IMG/VR virus record: IMGVR_UViG_3300045117_000178
Coordinates: 1-59,847 of that record
Source of the DNA: a virus
Length of the DNA: 59,847 bases
Strand: one strand, 5' to 3'
The position numbers and the translations under genes are program-made. The notes below the pieces were generated by a model that saw nothing but the letters and a program-made list of their open reading frames with translations, was not told where the DNA came from and ran no database searches. Shown one piece after another: positions 29,699 through 38,347 of this stretch. Positions within the stretch are counted from its first letter, which is position 1. The number at the start of each line of letters is the position of its first letter.

Positions 29699-30540
29699 GC
29701 TGCACCTGCCGCGACCTGTTGTTCTGCCATGGGTACTTCCTGCCTCTTCCGGAGAGCCTGCCTCACCTTCCTGATGACGTATGGTGCCGCGACCCACGGC
29801 GCGGCGTGACCTGCGTACGTCAGGAACGCCTTACCCAATTGTCGTCGAGCGATCGCCAGCTCCGCAGGTGATGCAGACATCCTCTTCAGTGCCCCATATC
29901 CTTTGAGCGAAGCGTACGCCTCTTCTCCAAGGATGGGCGCAGTGCCAGCCAGAGCAAGCAGCGGTGCGGCTTTGGCGGCCGTACTGTCCGGGTCAGCAGC
30001 AAGCGCAACTCCGGGTGCTACCGCTTGTTGCACTACGGGGCCGAGACGTCGCAGCGGAACCTGTAAGCGACCCAGGCCCCTGGCTGCCGCCTCGTGCCCA
30101 AGTTCGTGCGCCAGGATGTGCCTGCCCACGTTCGGGGGCGATATGATCACATTTTTACTGAGTTGTGATATGAATTCTTTCGGTGCGCCTTTTCTACGCA
30201 GCTCCTCTAGTGCTTCCGGGTAGATACCATGCGGGTATCTACCCGCATGCTCCACCTCACCGCCAAGAACTATCGACGCCCCGGGGGCGATCTTTTCGGA
30301 CAGCCGAAGTGCATCACTTTCAGTCGTTGCCATGGGGTGGGAAGTGATGTCTCGCGTGAAGACGTGGTGTGCCAGACCTCCCAGACCTCTGCTTGCTACG
30401 AGTGCAGATCCCACCCCAGCGGCCCCAGCACCTATCCGATTCATCACCTCACGTTCGGTATCGGTGACCTCACCTCCAGGCAGTGAGATCGCAATCTTCT
30501 CCAGTTCGTCCCAGAACCCAGCCAGAAGATGCTCATCCAT
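29695..30540 (-). CDS. Virion-region protein with zincin-type HELGH motif
   Basis: 281 aa. N-terminal tag LLAGFWDELEKIAISLPGG, a Gly-rich helix, then a domain with HILAHELGHEAAARG at ~141-155, the HExxH zinc site of metallopeptidases followed by a possible ligand region. Further Ala/Gly-rich helices follow (ALAGTAPILGEEAYASLKG). It is embedded between connector-type and tail genes and carries the tag, so it is probably in the virion. Peptidase activity is inferred only from the motif. Confidence 0.65.
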   Translation of the reverse strand: MDEHLLAGFWDELEKIAISLPGGEVTDTEREVMNRIGAGAAGVGSALVASRGLGGLAHHVFTRDITSHPMATTESDALRLSEKIAPGASIVLGGEVEHAGRYPHGIYPEALEELRRKGAPKEFISQLSKNVIISPPNVGRHILAHELGHEAAARGLGRLQVPLRRLGPVVQQAVAPGVALAADPDSTAAKAAPLLALAGTAPILGEEAYASLKGYGALKRMSASPAELAIARRQLGKAFLTYAGHAAPWVAAPYVIRKVRQALRKRQEVPMAEQQVAAGAA

Positions 30541-31438
30541 TTCGATACCCGTAGGCCGTCAGCACCGCGAGGATGTCCTCCTCGTTGGTCGCGGCCTCCA
30601 AGTTCTGCGGACGACTGAAGTTCCTCTCGGCGCTGGGCTCGAGAGCGGTCAGATCGTCCACGTTGACGGGCAGTGCGAACTCAACGTCGCTCTTTGAGAT
30701 CTCGTGCAGCGTGATTTCCTGATGCACGGGGGCTCGCAGGCGCTCTGTGGTGGCCACGCGGACGACACGCCATCGCCTGTTCTCGTGCTCGACCAGGACG
30801 TCGTCCGGCTTCAACATGGGGTAGGCCCCAAGCCGCGCGGACGTGTTCACCTGCTGGGTGCTGCCGGTCTGGATCTGCTGATCGGCTTTCGGGCTTGGAT
30901 CGAACTGGACCCAGATCTGGACCGGGTCGAGGTAGCCGCGAACGTACTGGGAGTCGAAGCACGTGGGACAGTTGCTTCTGATCTTCCTGTACGTTCCGCT
31001 CTTGCCGATGTCCATGCAGTGCGGGCAGTACTGTCCGAACGTGCGCTTCGGGAACAGCCAGCACATGCGCCCGATGTGCTCTCGCAGTACCGTCTGCTCG
31101 AGCAGTTGGATCTCGATCGCGATCAAGTCCGGCTCGGCGATCTGCGTCGTGCTCTTCGAGTACCCGACGTTCTCGGGATCGGACTTCTTCGCGCTTCGAA
31201 TGCGGTAGTAGTAGAAGCGCCACCGGTGCTGGAGATTGACGCGGGTGTCGATGAAGCGATAGCGATCGCTGAACGGCCCGCCGAGGGTATCGAACGGGCC
31301 CTCCGGACTCTCGCTACGCTCGATGGTCCAGTCGAAGTCGTAGGGATCGAGGACCGTGTCCTTGATCTCCCATGTTACTTCCAGCGAGTCGGCAGAGAGA
31401 CTGCGGACCCGCAGGTTCTGGAAGTCGAAGTTCGACAC
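30533..31438 (-). CDS. Neck/connector candidate with FN3-like and zinc domains
   Basis: 301 aa. Residues ~8-105 look like a fibronectin type III domain (RVRSLSADSLEVTWEIKD; RWRFYYYRIRSAKKS). A four-cysteine knuckle follows at ~138-160 (CPHCMDI, CPTCFDS), then a beta-rich C-terminus (RRWRVVRVATTERL). Proteins of this composition occur among neck or tail-completion proteins of large phages. Position between tagged internal proteins and the tail genes supports that. Confidence 0.6.
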   Translation of the reverse strand: MSNFDFQNLRVRSLSADSLEVTWEIKDTVLDPYDFDWTIERSESPEGPFDTLGGPFSDRYRFIDTRVNLQHRWRFYYYRIRSAKKSDPENVGYSKSTTQIAEPDLIAIEIQLLEQTVLREHIGRMCWLFPKRTFGQYCPHCMDIGKSGTYRKIRSNCPTCFDSQYVRGYLDPVQIWVQFDPSPKADQQIQTGSTQQVNTSARLGAYPMLKPDDVLVEHENRRWRVVRVATTERLRAPVHQEITLHEISKSDVEFALPVNVDDLTALEPSAERNFSRPQNLEAATNEEDILAVLTAYGYRNG

Positions 31439-31441
31439 CCA

Positions 31442-32428
31442 CTACCCCGCGGCCTTCGCTGCCGCCTTCGCCGCTGCCGCCTCTGCAAGGGCCCTCTTCT
31501 TGGCGAGGTAGATTTCCATCTCCTCGGGCGTGGCACGGGCGGTCCTTCCTCCGAGGTAGCCTCCGCCGATGTCCCCCGCCAACCCACCGACAGTCTGCCC
31601 AATCAGACCACCCGCCTCTCCACCGAGCGCGCCGCCCAGCAGACTACCACCGAGCTGACCGACGGCGTTGCCGATAACGCCCCCGCCGAGACCTCTCCAG
31701 AACCCAGATCGAGGGGTGGACTCCGGGTCACCTTGGGCGAAGTAGCCGGTGAGCGCGCCGGGAGTGAGTGCGATCTTCACAGCCGCCTGCTTCATCTTCT
31801 CGGCCGTGACCTTCACGGCAGCCCGACGAACGTGCTCGGGTGCGCCCTTGGTGGCCTTGAGCGCTTGCCGCACGACCTTGGCCTTCTCCTGGGCTTCGGG
31901 CGTGGTGAACTCGTCCGCCTTCTCGAAGTCGGCGGTCTTGTGACAGCCGATGTTGGCGATCTTGGTACGAAGAGAGGCGAGCTTCATGGTCTCGCTCTCC
32001 ATCCGCGCCAGGGACCTGCCCCAGCTGTCAGCCCACGCGATCTTGGCCGACGCTTCCTTGCCGATGTCGGGGAACTTCTCGTGGACCTTGCGCTCGACCA
32101 TCTCCTTCTCGGCCGGAGTCCCATGCTGGGCCACGCGGGCGAGCGCATTGCGGGCGTGCTTGCGGTCGGGGATAGGGTAGGCTCCCTTGGCCTCGCCCTT
32201 GACCTCGGTGCCGGCGCGCTCGGCCTTCTTCTTGGGCACGGCGAAGCTCTTGGCTGGCAGGCTCTCCCGCCGCTCGAGGCTCATGGTGCCAGCGGTCTTC
32301 TCACCCATGGCGATCTTGAGCAGCTCGTCAGTCGACAGCTTCATGAGCTGGTCCTCGAGCGAGACGGCCGCGACCTTCTCTTGCTCGCCGTTGTAGATGC
32401 TCTCCAGGTACGAGTTCAAGGTTTCCAT
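31442..32428 (-). CDS. Virion-region protein with phage DUF6582-like segment
   Basis: 328 aa. Begins with KVAAVSLEDQLMKLSTDELLKIAMG, a distant copy of the DELEKIA tag. At ~60-125 it carries SFAVPKKK, YPIPDRKHARNALARVAQHG and VHEKFPDIGK, a widespread phage segment (DUF6582-type) of unknown function. The C-terminal ~110 residues are a long glycine-zipper (GLGGGVIGNAVGQLGGSLLG) ending in an Ala-rich helix. Likely an internal or ejected protein. Confidence 0.65.
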   Translation of the reverse strand: METLNSYLESIYNGEQEKVAAVSLEDQLMKLSTDELLKIAMGEKTAGTMSLERRESLPAKSFAVPKKKAERAGTEVKGEAKGAYPIPDRKHARNALARVAQHGTPAEKEMVERKVHEKFPDIGKEASAKIAWADSWGRSLARMESETMKLASLRTKIANIGCHKTADFEKADEFTTPEAQEKAKVVRQALKATKGAPEHVRRAAVKVTAEKMKQAAVKIALTPGALTGYFAQGDPESTPRSGFWRGLGGGVIGNAVGQLGGSLLGGALGGEAGGLIGQTVGGLAGDIGGGYLGGRTARATPEEMEIYLAKKRALAEAAAAKAAAKAAG

Positions 32429-32441
32429 AGGATCACCTTTC

Positions 32442-34343
32442 CTACTTCTTCGCGACGTGCTGTAGCAGTGACTTCACGCCCTTGACGATCGATGGAGCCG
32501 CCAGCGCGCCAGCTGTTGCCCCAGTCAGCGCGGCGATGGCGGCCGCCGCACGAGGATGTTCACGATTGGTCTTGGCTGTGTCGTGTGCCGCACGGGTGAG
32601 GATCGTCTGGTACTTTCCGATCACACCCTTGTCCTTGTCGGACTCCAGCCTCTTGAGCCTGTGGGCCAGCACGACCTCCTTGTCCGACTTCCCGCCCTTT
32701 CCCGAGCGATCGGTCAGTCCTTGGATACCGGCGGCGGCCAGCCCACCGATGGCCGCGCCTGCCGCACGCTGACCCCAGCTCGCGTTCTTCAGCAGGCGAT
32801 GAGCATCGGCCTTGTACTGGTGGGCATCCTCCGCATCGGCCTTCAGCCACTCATGGGCGAAGCGCAGCTGTTCGGCCTTGCTGCCGCCGTGCGGGAAGTG
32901 CCCATGAGTGGTGATCTGGTGGATCTCATCGTCGGTGTATGGCTTCAGGCCGTGCTTCGTCACCAGCTCCGGGATCTTCTTCCTCACCTCTGGGTGGAAG
33001 CCGCGCGGGCCATCGAAGTCAGAGTTCTTCTCCAGCTGTCCGGGCGTGTGATCGGTGGAGATACCGTAGCGGCGGTTCGGGATCGCGTTGATCGCGTCCG
33101 CCGTCTTAACGAAAGGGCGTCGAACCGCTGCGCCCTTGAAGGCTTCCTGCTTCATGGAAGTCGGGGGCGGTGGTAGGATCTTGCGCTTCGTCTGGCTGCG
33201 AATCAGCTTCTCTTCCGCAGTTGCTACTGCCTTCTGCAATGCCTCACCCTCAGGACTGAAGGGTTTCTTCTTCATCGAGGCCTTGAATACGCGCTCGAGC
33301 CGCTTCGCACCTGCGGTCTTGCTTGCGGCCACCGCGCTCTCGGCCAGCCCCAAGGCATGCTGGTGCTCGGCGTCGTTGGCCTCGGCATCCTCCTGGTCGC
33401 GCGCTGCGATCTCTCCCTGGACGGCGTCGAGCAGATCCATGAGCTCGTCGTCTTCCATCTCCGCGAGCTGGCCTTCGACGTCCTCTGGCCCCGCACCTTC
33501 CGGCATCGGCTCGGCGACCGGCATGCCTGGGGGCATCTCTGCAGTCCCCGGCGACAGCATCGGAGGCACGGCCTCCGATTGCTTCTCCTGTCCTGGCTGC
33601 GGGGCAGCCTGCTGCGGGGCAGCCTGCTGTGGGGCAGCCTGCTGGCCGGCCGCGGCCGGGTCGATGGGCTGCCCGGTGTTGGGGTCGACAGCCATCTCGG
33701 GCGCGGGCGGCGCAGTCGGATCGCTGAGGGCGAGCTGTTGCAGCTGCTGCCTGTAATCCTGGATGCCTTGGCGCAGGCGCATCAGCTCCTCGTTGGCGGC
33801 CATCGATGCCGTCTGGCTCTGCTGGAGCTGCGCGCCCATCTCCTGCTGGGTGGCCTGGAGCTGCTGAGTCGCCTGATCGGCCGCCTGCTGTGCCTGCTGC
33901 GCCTGTTGGCTGGCCTGCTCTGCGCCGGCCTCCGCGGCCTCTGCCCGCTGGGTGGTCTCCTGGAGCTTCTGCTCCATGAAGGCGGCTTCGTTCTCGGCCT
34001 GGATCTGTCCGAGCTCGGCGTCTTCTTGGACGCGCGCCATCGCGCGCTGGTATTCCAGCTCCTCCGGTGTGATCCCCATGCCCTCGGCGTCATGGATGTT
34101 CGGCTGCTGAACCTCCGGGCGCACGCGCTCGCGGACTCCCTCACTGATGAGAGAGCCGGGATCGATCTTCCCGTAGTTGCTGCCGTAGCCACCCATGCGC
34201 TCGCCCTCGGGCATGCTCTGGGGGTTGCCGAGGTCGGCCTTCTTCCTGATGCTCGCGCGCTTCACGCGAACGAAGTAGGAGGCGGCCTTCTCCCACGGGA
34301 TGCTGCGATCACCCTGGATCGCTCTTTCGAGATCGCGACTCAT
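32442..34343 (-). CDS. Large coiled-coil, Gln-rich virion-region protein
   Basis: 633 aa. Order: basic N-terminus with KAASYFVRVKRASIRKKA; a Gln/Ala coiled coil at ~110-210 (QQAQQAQQAADQATQQLQ); a Pro/Gln low-complexity part with tandem QQAAPQ units; an acidic stretch (VEGQLAEMEDDELMDLL); a basic middle; and a C-terminal Gly-zipper (AAGAAIGGLAAAGIQG, ALTGATAGALAAPSIVKG). It fits an internal head or ejection protein. No enzyme motif seen. Confidence 0.6.
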   Translation of the reverse strand: MSRDLERAIQGDRSIPWEKAASYFVRVKRASIRKKADLGNPQSMPEGERMGGYGSNYGKIDPGSLISEGVRERVRPEVQQPNIHDAEGMGITPEELEYQRAMARVQEDAELGQIQAENEAAFMEQKLQETTQRAEAAEAGAEQASQQAQQAQQAADQATQQLQATQQEMGAQLQQSQTASMAANEELMRLRQGIQDYRQQLQQLALSDPTAPPAPEMAVDPNTGQPIDPAAAGQQAAPQQAAPQQAAPQPGQEKQSEAVPPMLSPGTAEMPPGMPVAEPMPEGAGPEDVEGQLAEMEDDELMDLLDAVQGEIAARDQEDAEANDAEHQHALGLAESAVAASKTAGAKRLERVFKASMKKKPFSPEGEALQKAVATAEEKLIRSQTKRKILPPPPTSMKQEAFKGAAVRRPFVKTADAINAIPNRRYGISTDHTPGQLEKNSDFDGPRGFHPEVRKKIPELVTKHGLKPYTDDEIHQITTHGHFPHGGSKAEQLRFAHEWLKADAEDAHQYKADAHRLLKNASWGQRAAGAAIGGLAAAGIQGLTDRSGKGGKSDKEVVLAHRLKRLESDKDKGVIGKYQTILTRAAHDTAKTNREHPRAAAAIAALTGATAGALAAPSIVKGVKSLLQHVAKK

Positions 34344-34352
34344 GATGATCTC

Positions 34353-34805
34353 CTACTTGTCGTACGTCAGGAAGAACACGTTCGAAGTGTTGTTGTGCTC
34401 GAGCGCCAGGAAGTCGGTCTTCAAGATCTTGGCCGCCCCAACGGTTCCAGCCGCCAGCCCCAAGGGGGCCATGGCCGTTCCGCTCGCCAGCACGTCGGCG
34501 TCTTTCACGAGCACGATCTGCGCCGTCCGCTCGAGCGCGCCGTACCCGTAGTTCCGCACACCGGACGTCGTCTGGCCCGTCCCAGTCACGGCGTTGTTGA
34601 TGTAGGCCACGATGTCGTTGAGCTTGGCCGTCTCCCACGCGACGGTGTTGGGGAACGTGATGGTCTTGGCCGGGGTCTTGAAGACCAGCGTGAGGTTGCG
34701 GACGTTCACACCCTTCTGCGGGTCGATGGGGACTGTACCCACGATCAAGCCCTGCAGGAAGTCTTGACACTCCTGCCGGCTCTTGAACTCCTTGATGTAG
34801 ATCAT
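34353..34805 (-). CDS. Structural protein, unknown role
   Basis: 150 aa. Beta-rich with Thr/Asn (NLTLVFKTPAKTITFPNTVA; GTGQTTSGVRNYGYGALER). Sits between connector-type genes. Could be a head-tail joining protein. No motif recognised. Confidence 0.55.
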   Translation of the reverse strand: MIYIKEFKSRQECQDFLQGLIVGTVPIDPQKGVNVRNLTLVFKTPAKTITFPNTVAWETAKLNDIVAYINNAVTGTGQTTSGVRNYGYGALERTAQIVLVKDADVLASGTAMAPLGLAAGTVGAAKILKTDFLALEHNNTSNVFFLTYDK

Positions 34806-34814
34806 GTGCTCCTC

Positions 34815-35336
34815 CTACTGGAACAGCGACCCGTAGAAGCCGTTGATGAAGTAGTACTCGGTGTTCACGCCCTGCTCGCCGATGATCCCGTTGATGTTCA
34901 GCGAGACCTTCACCTTGATCTTGTCCTGCTCGTACTTGCTCTGCATGCGATCGAGCCACTGCAACAGCAGCGGACTCTTGTCATCAATGGAGACGTTGAT
35001 GCCGCCGTCAGAGAAGTTGAGCTGGTTCCGTGTCTGCAGGAAACCCACGGATTGGATCAAGGCGACGGCTGTGCCGTACCGGCAGAGGCTGGTGAACCCC
35101 ATGTCCATCAGCTGCTCGATGGTGTACTGCCCCAGCAGCGGCGGCGTGCCGTTGAAGTCCGAGAGGAAGTCGACGACCGCCCAGGCGATGAGCCTGTTGC
35201 TACTCTCTTCTCCCCGGATCAGCCGATTCAGATGCGGGTAGTCCCGCATCCACAGCCTCATCATGTTGATGAAGGCGTTGAACTTGTCGGACAGCCCGGG
35301 GATCGAGCTCGTGCCCTGGAGCTGGGGGTCGCTCAC
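34815..35336 (-). CDS. Structural protein, probable head-tail connector
   Basis: 173 aa, ATG 35336 overlapping the previous stop. Contains WMRDYPHLNRLIRGEESSN and WAVVDFLSDFNGTPPLLGQ, a helical pattern seen in large-phage connector or completion proteins. A beta C-terminal part follows (KVKVSLNINGIIGEQG). Role inferred from order downstream of the capsid gene. Confidence 0.55.
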   Translation of the reverse strand: MSDPQLQGTSSIPGLSDKFNAFINMMRLWMRDYPHLNRLIRGEESSNRLIAWAVVDFLSDFNGTPPLLGQYTIEQLMDMGFTSLCRYGTAVALIQSVGFLQTRNQLNFSDGGINVSIDDKSPLLLQWLDRMQSKYEQDKIKVKVSLNINGIIGEQGVNTEYYFINGFYGSLFQ

Positions 35337-35629
35337 TTGCTCTTGCCCTTCTTGGGATCGCCCTTCGGCGTGACCTCCACCTTGCTCTCGGGGGCCTTCA
35401 CGTCATCGACGAGCTCGAGCACCTTCGGCTTGTGGACCTCCGGTCCCACCTGGACCGGCTTGGGCGCAGGCGGTTCACCCTCGAAAGGGAAGATCAGGTC
35501 CCCGTTGGCGCGCAGGCTCTGCGCACGCGACTGGTAGAGGAGAGAGTCTTCGATCTCGACCACCTTGCCGGGGGCGATGGTGGTATGACCGATCTCGATC
35601 GGCATCTTGCTCTGGTTCTTGACCTTCAT
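35333..35629 (-). CDS. Small virion-region protein
   Basis: 98 aa, ATG 35629 behind AGGAGATAGAC; longer frame is shadow. First half a small beta barrel-like region (KMPIEIGHTTIAPGKVVEIED), second half Pro/Lys-rich (EPPAPKPVQVGPEVHKPK), ending DPKKGKSK. Unknown. Confidence 0.55.
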   Translation of the reverse strand: MKVKNQSKMPIEIGHTTIAPGKVVEIEDSLLYQSRAQSLRANGDLIFPFEGEPPAPKPVQVGPEVHKPKVLELVDDVKAPESKVEVTPKGDPKKGKSK

Positions 35630-35631
35630 GT

Positions 35632-36168
35632 CTATCTCCTCTTGCCCTTCTTGCCTGGCTCGGGCTTTCTCTCCTCGGCCTGGGGCTCTGGGGCCTGGTA
35701 GGCGCGAGAGAAGTCGGCTTCCTCGGTCACGATCGGCTGCGTGACTTCCACGGACTTGACGTCCTGTGGGGGGATCTCGACGTCGTTGATGACCACCCTG
35801 GTGGCCGGCGCTTCCTGTGCCAGCTCCTCGATCTTGTCCTCTGGAGCGGGCTTGGAGTCGGTCTTGGGCTTCCACGCGCAGTCCCGGATCTCCTGGCCTC
35901 TGCGCTCCTTGATGGTGCCGTGCTGGTCGGTGTAGATCTGAGCACCGTCCGGGGTCGAGACCCGGAAGGCCCCCATCTTCACGCGCTCCATGATGGAGTC
36001 CAGGTGCTTCTCGAACTCCTCAGGGCTGAGGCGCAGGGTCTGGTTGTGCAGCAGGCGACGACCCGCCACGAACTGCTTCTGCCGCACGCGGCCCGGCTGG
36101 TAGAAGCGGCGCACCTTCGTTTCTGGGTGCATGGCGACGTTGGTGATGATGAAGACCGGCTCCGGCAT
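35632..36168 (-). CDS. Virion-region protein
   Basis: 178 aa, ATG 36168 chosen for GGAGGTAACC directly before it (a TTG at 36180 is unlikely). Beta-rich N-terminus (EPVFIITNVAMHPETK), a helix (SPEEFEKHLDSIMERVK), then an acidic/Pro C-terminus (EPQAEERKPEPGKKGKRR). Position just after the capsid gene suggests a head or connector role. Confidence 0.55.
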   Translation of the reverse strand: MPEPVFIITNVAMHPETKVRRFYQPGRVRQKQFVAGRRLLHNQTLRLSPEEFEKHLDSIMERVKMGAFRVSTPDGAQIYTDQHGTIKERRGQEIRDCAWKPKTDSKPAPEDKIEELAQEAPATRVVINDVEIPPQDVKSVEVTQPIVTEEADFSRAYQAPEPQAEERKPEPGKKGKRR

Positions 36169-36181
36169 GGTTACCTCCAAT

Positions 36182-36213
36182 GATGGCTATATCTTACAGG
36201 CGATACAGCCATC
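36182..36213. other. Hairpin upstream of the 36168 gene
   Basis: GATGGCT/AGCCATC plus TATC/GATA, one mismatch, between the capsid gene and the next gene. No T-run. Confidence 0.5.
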
Positions 36214-36241
36214 TTGAGAAGCAAGTTTTCGGGGATCGGGA

Positions 36242-36265
36242 GGGGCCCGGAGAGATCCGGGCCCC
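36242..36265. other. Perfect 9-bp hairpin after the capsid gene
   Basis: GGGGCCCGG AGAGAT CCGGGCCCC, ~36 bp after the capsid stop on the minus strand and without a T-run. It may attenuate or stabilise the capsid mRNA. Confidence 0.55.
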
Positions 36266-36300
36266 TTGTCGGGTGAGAGCCACGATGGGCCCCGGCCGAG

Positions 36301-37428
36301 CTAGTACTGCTCGACGGCCGGGTAGTGGAGGCCCTGGTCGACACGGTTGTTGACCGCGCCGAGGTCCTCCTCCTCCATCGGCGTGACGGCGCTGAGGATG
36401 CTGTCCGCGTTGTGGAGGGTGGCGTCGCCGGAGTAGAGCTCCATCTTCCGCACCGACGCGATGTTGATGATCCCCAGGGCGATGTCCTCCCAGGACTGCC
36501 AGGTGATCAGGTTCGCGATCTTGTCGATGTAGAACTTGGTGTTGTTCAGGACGTAGAACTTCCCGAAGAACTCCGGCTTGGTGAAGGTGTAGAGGTTGCC
36601 CGGCCGCAGGAGGTCGGTCTTGATCGTGCGGGTGTACGCGCGCCCGAGGAGCGTGTTGTACTTGTACCCGTCGGTCGTGGTCTCGCTCTGGAGCCTGTTG
36701 CCGAAGTCCTCGACCGTCCACTGGAGGATGTCGTCCCAGTCGACCTCGGTCAGCAGGGTCATCTCGGCGCGCAGGCGGTGCCCGTCGAGCAGCTTGTAGA
36801 GGTTGACCACGTCCGGCCTCTGGAGCGGGAGGCTGACGCTGCCGTCCACGGCGGCCGCGCGGGCGAGCTCGCCCTTGCGGACCGAGAACTCGACCGGGGG
36901 CGTCGCGCCCTGCAGCGTGGTGGCGCTGAGCTCGGGGGCGGCGGCCAGGCCGTTGGCCTCGGCCTGGAGCGCCTGGACAGCGGCCTCGATGTGGATGAGG
37001 AACTCGCGGTCCTCGATCTCCTGGATGTCCTTCACCGAGTTGTCCTCGATGACCTTGGTGATGGGCATCTCGTACGCCAGGAGCTCCTGCTCCACCTTCT
37101 CGAACTTCTCCGAGCTGATGGTGAAGAAGGGGATCTCGGCGCGCGGCGCACGGACGAAGTTCGCGCTGGGCTGGCCGCGGAAGCTGACAGCCATGGCACG
37201 GGACTTCGGCTCGACGTCGACGATCTTCACCAGCGTGTCGTGCTTCACGGAGCGCTGGCAGTCGGCGCGGGTGACGGGCTCGGGCGGCAGGATCTTGCGC
37301 GCGAACGACACCTCACGGAGACGGTCGCGGATGTAGTTGCCGCCGTACTCGGCGATCTTCTCTTTGCCTTCCGTGGTCTCCAGCCGCTGGCTGAAGAGCT
37401 CGGTCAGGACTTGTGCGGTCGTACTCAT
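36301..37428 (-). CDS. Major capsid protein
   Basis: 375 aa, ATG 37428 behind AAAGGAAAGGACGAAC. It lies next to the acidic scaffold-like gene and downstream of the prohead protease. The layout is HK97-like: a helical N-arm (TTEGKEKIAEYGGNYIRDRL), a long helix region (AAVQALQAEANGLAAAP), and a beta/alpha C-terminus (YTRTIKTDLLRPGNLYTF; GKFYVLNNTKFYIDKIANL). No direct sequence signature proves it; order, size and the absence of a better candidate do. Confidence 0.75.
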   Translation of the reverse strand: MSTTAQVLTELFSQRLETTEGKEKIAEYGGNYIRDRLREVSFARKILPPEPVTRADCQRSVKHDTLVKIVDVEPKSRAMAVSFRGQPSANFVRAPRAEIPFFTISSEKFEKVEQELLAYEMPITKVIEDNSVKDIQEIEDREFLIHIEAAVQALQAEANGLAAAPELSATTLQGATPPVEFSVRKGELARAAAVDGSVSLPLQRPDVVNLYKLLDGHRLRAEMTLLTEVDWDDILQWTVEDFGNRLQSETTTDGYKYNTLLGRAYTRTIKTDLLRPGNLYTFTKPEFFGKFYVLNNTKFYIDKIANLITWQSWEDIALGIINIASVRKMELYSGDATLHNADSILSAVTPMEEEDLGAVNNRVDQGLHYPAVEQY

Positions 37429-37450
37429 GTTCGTCCTTTCCTTTCTCGCT

Positions 37451-37906
37451 CTACGTCAGCGTGTTGAAGAAGCGGAGCTTCTGTCCGTTGGAGGAAGGCA
37501 TCCTGGTGACGTAGCCGATCGTAAGGCTACCACCAGCCTGCTTCTTCAGACCCGACCTGGTCGTGCTGAGGTACGTGACATCCGCCACCATCAGCGCGTT
37601 GCCGTGAGCGAGGCCGGTCGCGTCGAAGACGAGGGTGTCGGCCTCGAACTTGCCGATGTACAGCACCGGCACCTTGCCGAGCGCCTGGACGTCGCTGCGG
37701 CCGCGCTCGGCGAAGACGACCCAGGACAGCTGGGTGCCGTCCGAGCGGATGGCGTGCTTCTGGTCGGTCGGCGAGTACATGAGCCACTCGCCATCGAGCA
37801 GTGGGTTGGTCCCGTTGGGGTTCGTGAGCGTCTTGTCCACGAGGGCCAAGTCGCGCCGGTACACCCATTCGATGGGTGTGACCAGCCTGAAGTTCTCGAC
37901 TACCAT
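37451..37906 (-). CDS. Head decoration or capsid-associated protein
   Basis: 151 aa, directly upstream of the capsid gene. Beta-rich (EWLMYSPTDQKHAIRSDG; LSWVVFAERGRSDVQALGK; YIGKFEADTLVFDATG). Size and position fit a decoration or capsid-stabilising protein; not proven. Confidence 0.55.
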   Translation of the reverse strand: MVVENFRLVTPIEWVYRRDLALVDKTLTNPNGTNPLLDGEWLMYSPTDQKHAIRSDGTQLSWVVFAERGRSDVQALGKVPVLYIGKFEADTLVFDATGLAHGNALMVADVTYLSTTRSGLKKQAGGSLTIGYVTRMPSSNGQKLRFFNTLT

Positions 37907-37952
37907 CTGTTTCTCCTTGGTTCAGTCAGCGGTTTCCGCCGATCTGCCTCCG

Positions 37953-38336
37953 TCAGCCGAGGTGCCCGAGAAGATAGGACTCGAGCTGGGTCTGCCCGTT
38001 GCCGGGCTCGAGCTCGTCACCGAGACCACCGATCTGGCCGTTGGGAGAGGACATCTTCACGGCCTCCTCCATCACGTCCAGGCTCTTGCCCTTGGCGACA
38101 GCCTCCTCGATGGAAGCGACCTTCTCCTCCATCGTCTCGCCCAGAGCGGTGATGTTCTTCTCGGTGGCGACCTTCGCCAGCTCGTTGATCCGGCTCCTCT
38201 GCTCGTAGTCCCGGATCTTCGCGGTTGCGGTGGCCAGCTTCTTCATCAGGCCATCGCGCTCCGCTGCCAGGCTGCGCAGCATGCCAGGAACCGCGGAGAG
38301 GACGGCAGCGACCTTCTGTGAACTGATCTTTTCCAT
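37953..38336 (-). CDS. Scaffold/core-type helical protein
   Basis: 127 aa beginning MEKISSQKVAAVLS. Helical with two K-x-A motifs (AKVATEKN, EEKVASIEEAVAKG) and a Gly-rich C-terminus. It sits between capsid and scaffold-like genes, so an internal core role is likely. Confidence 0.55.
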   Translation of the reverse strand: MEKISSQKVAAVLSAVPGMLRSLAAERDGLMKKLATATAKIRDYEQRSRINELAKVATEKNITALGETMEEKVASIEEAVAKGKSLDVMEEAVKMSSPNGQIGGLGDELEPGNGQTQLESYLLGHLG

Positions 38337-38347
38337 CGTCTCCTCCT

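Noticed and set aside
30704-32485. 593-aa plus-strand open frame
   Set aside because: Antisense to the connector and DUF6582-like genes; no ribosome site or recognisable motif.
33357-35537. 726-aa plus-strand open frame
   Set aside because: Runs opposite four well-supported minus-strand genes with ribosome sites; composition is that of an antisense frame.
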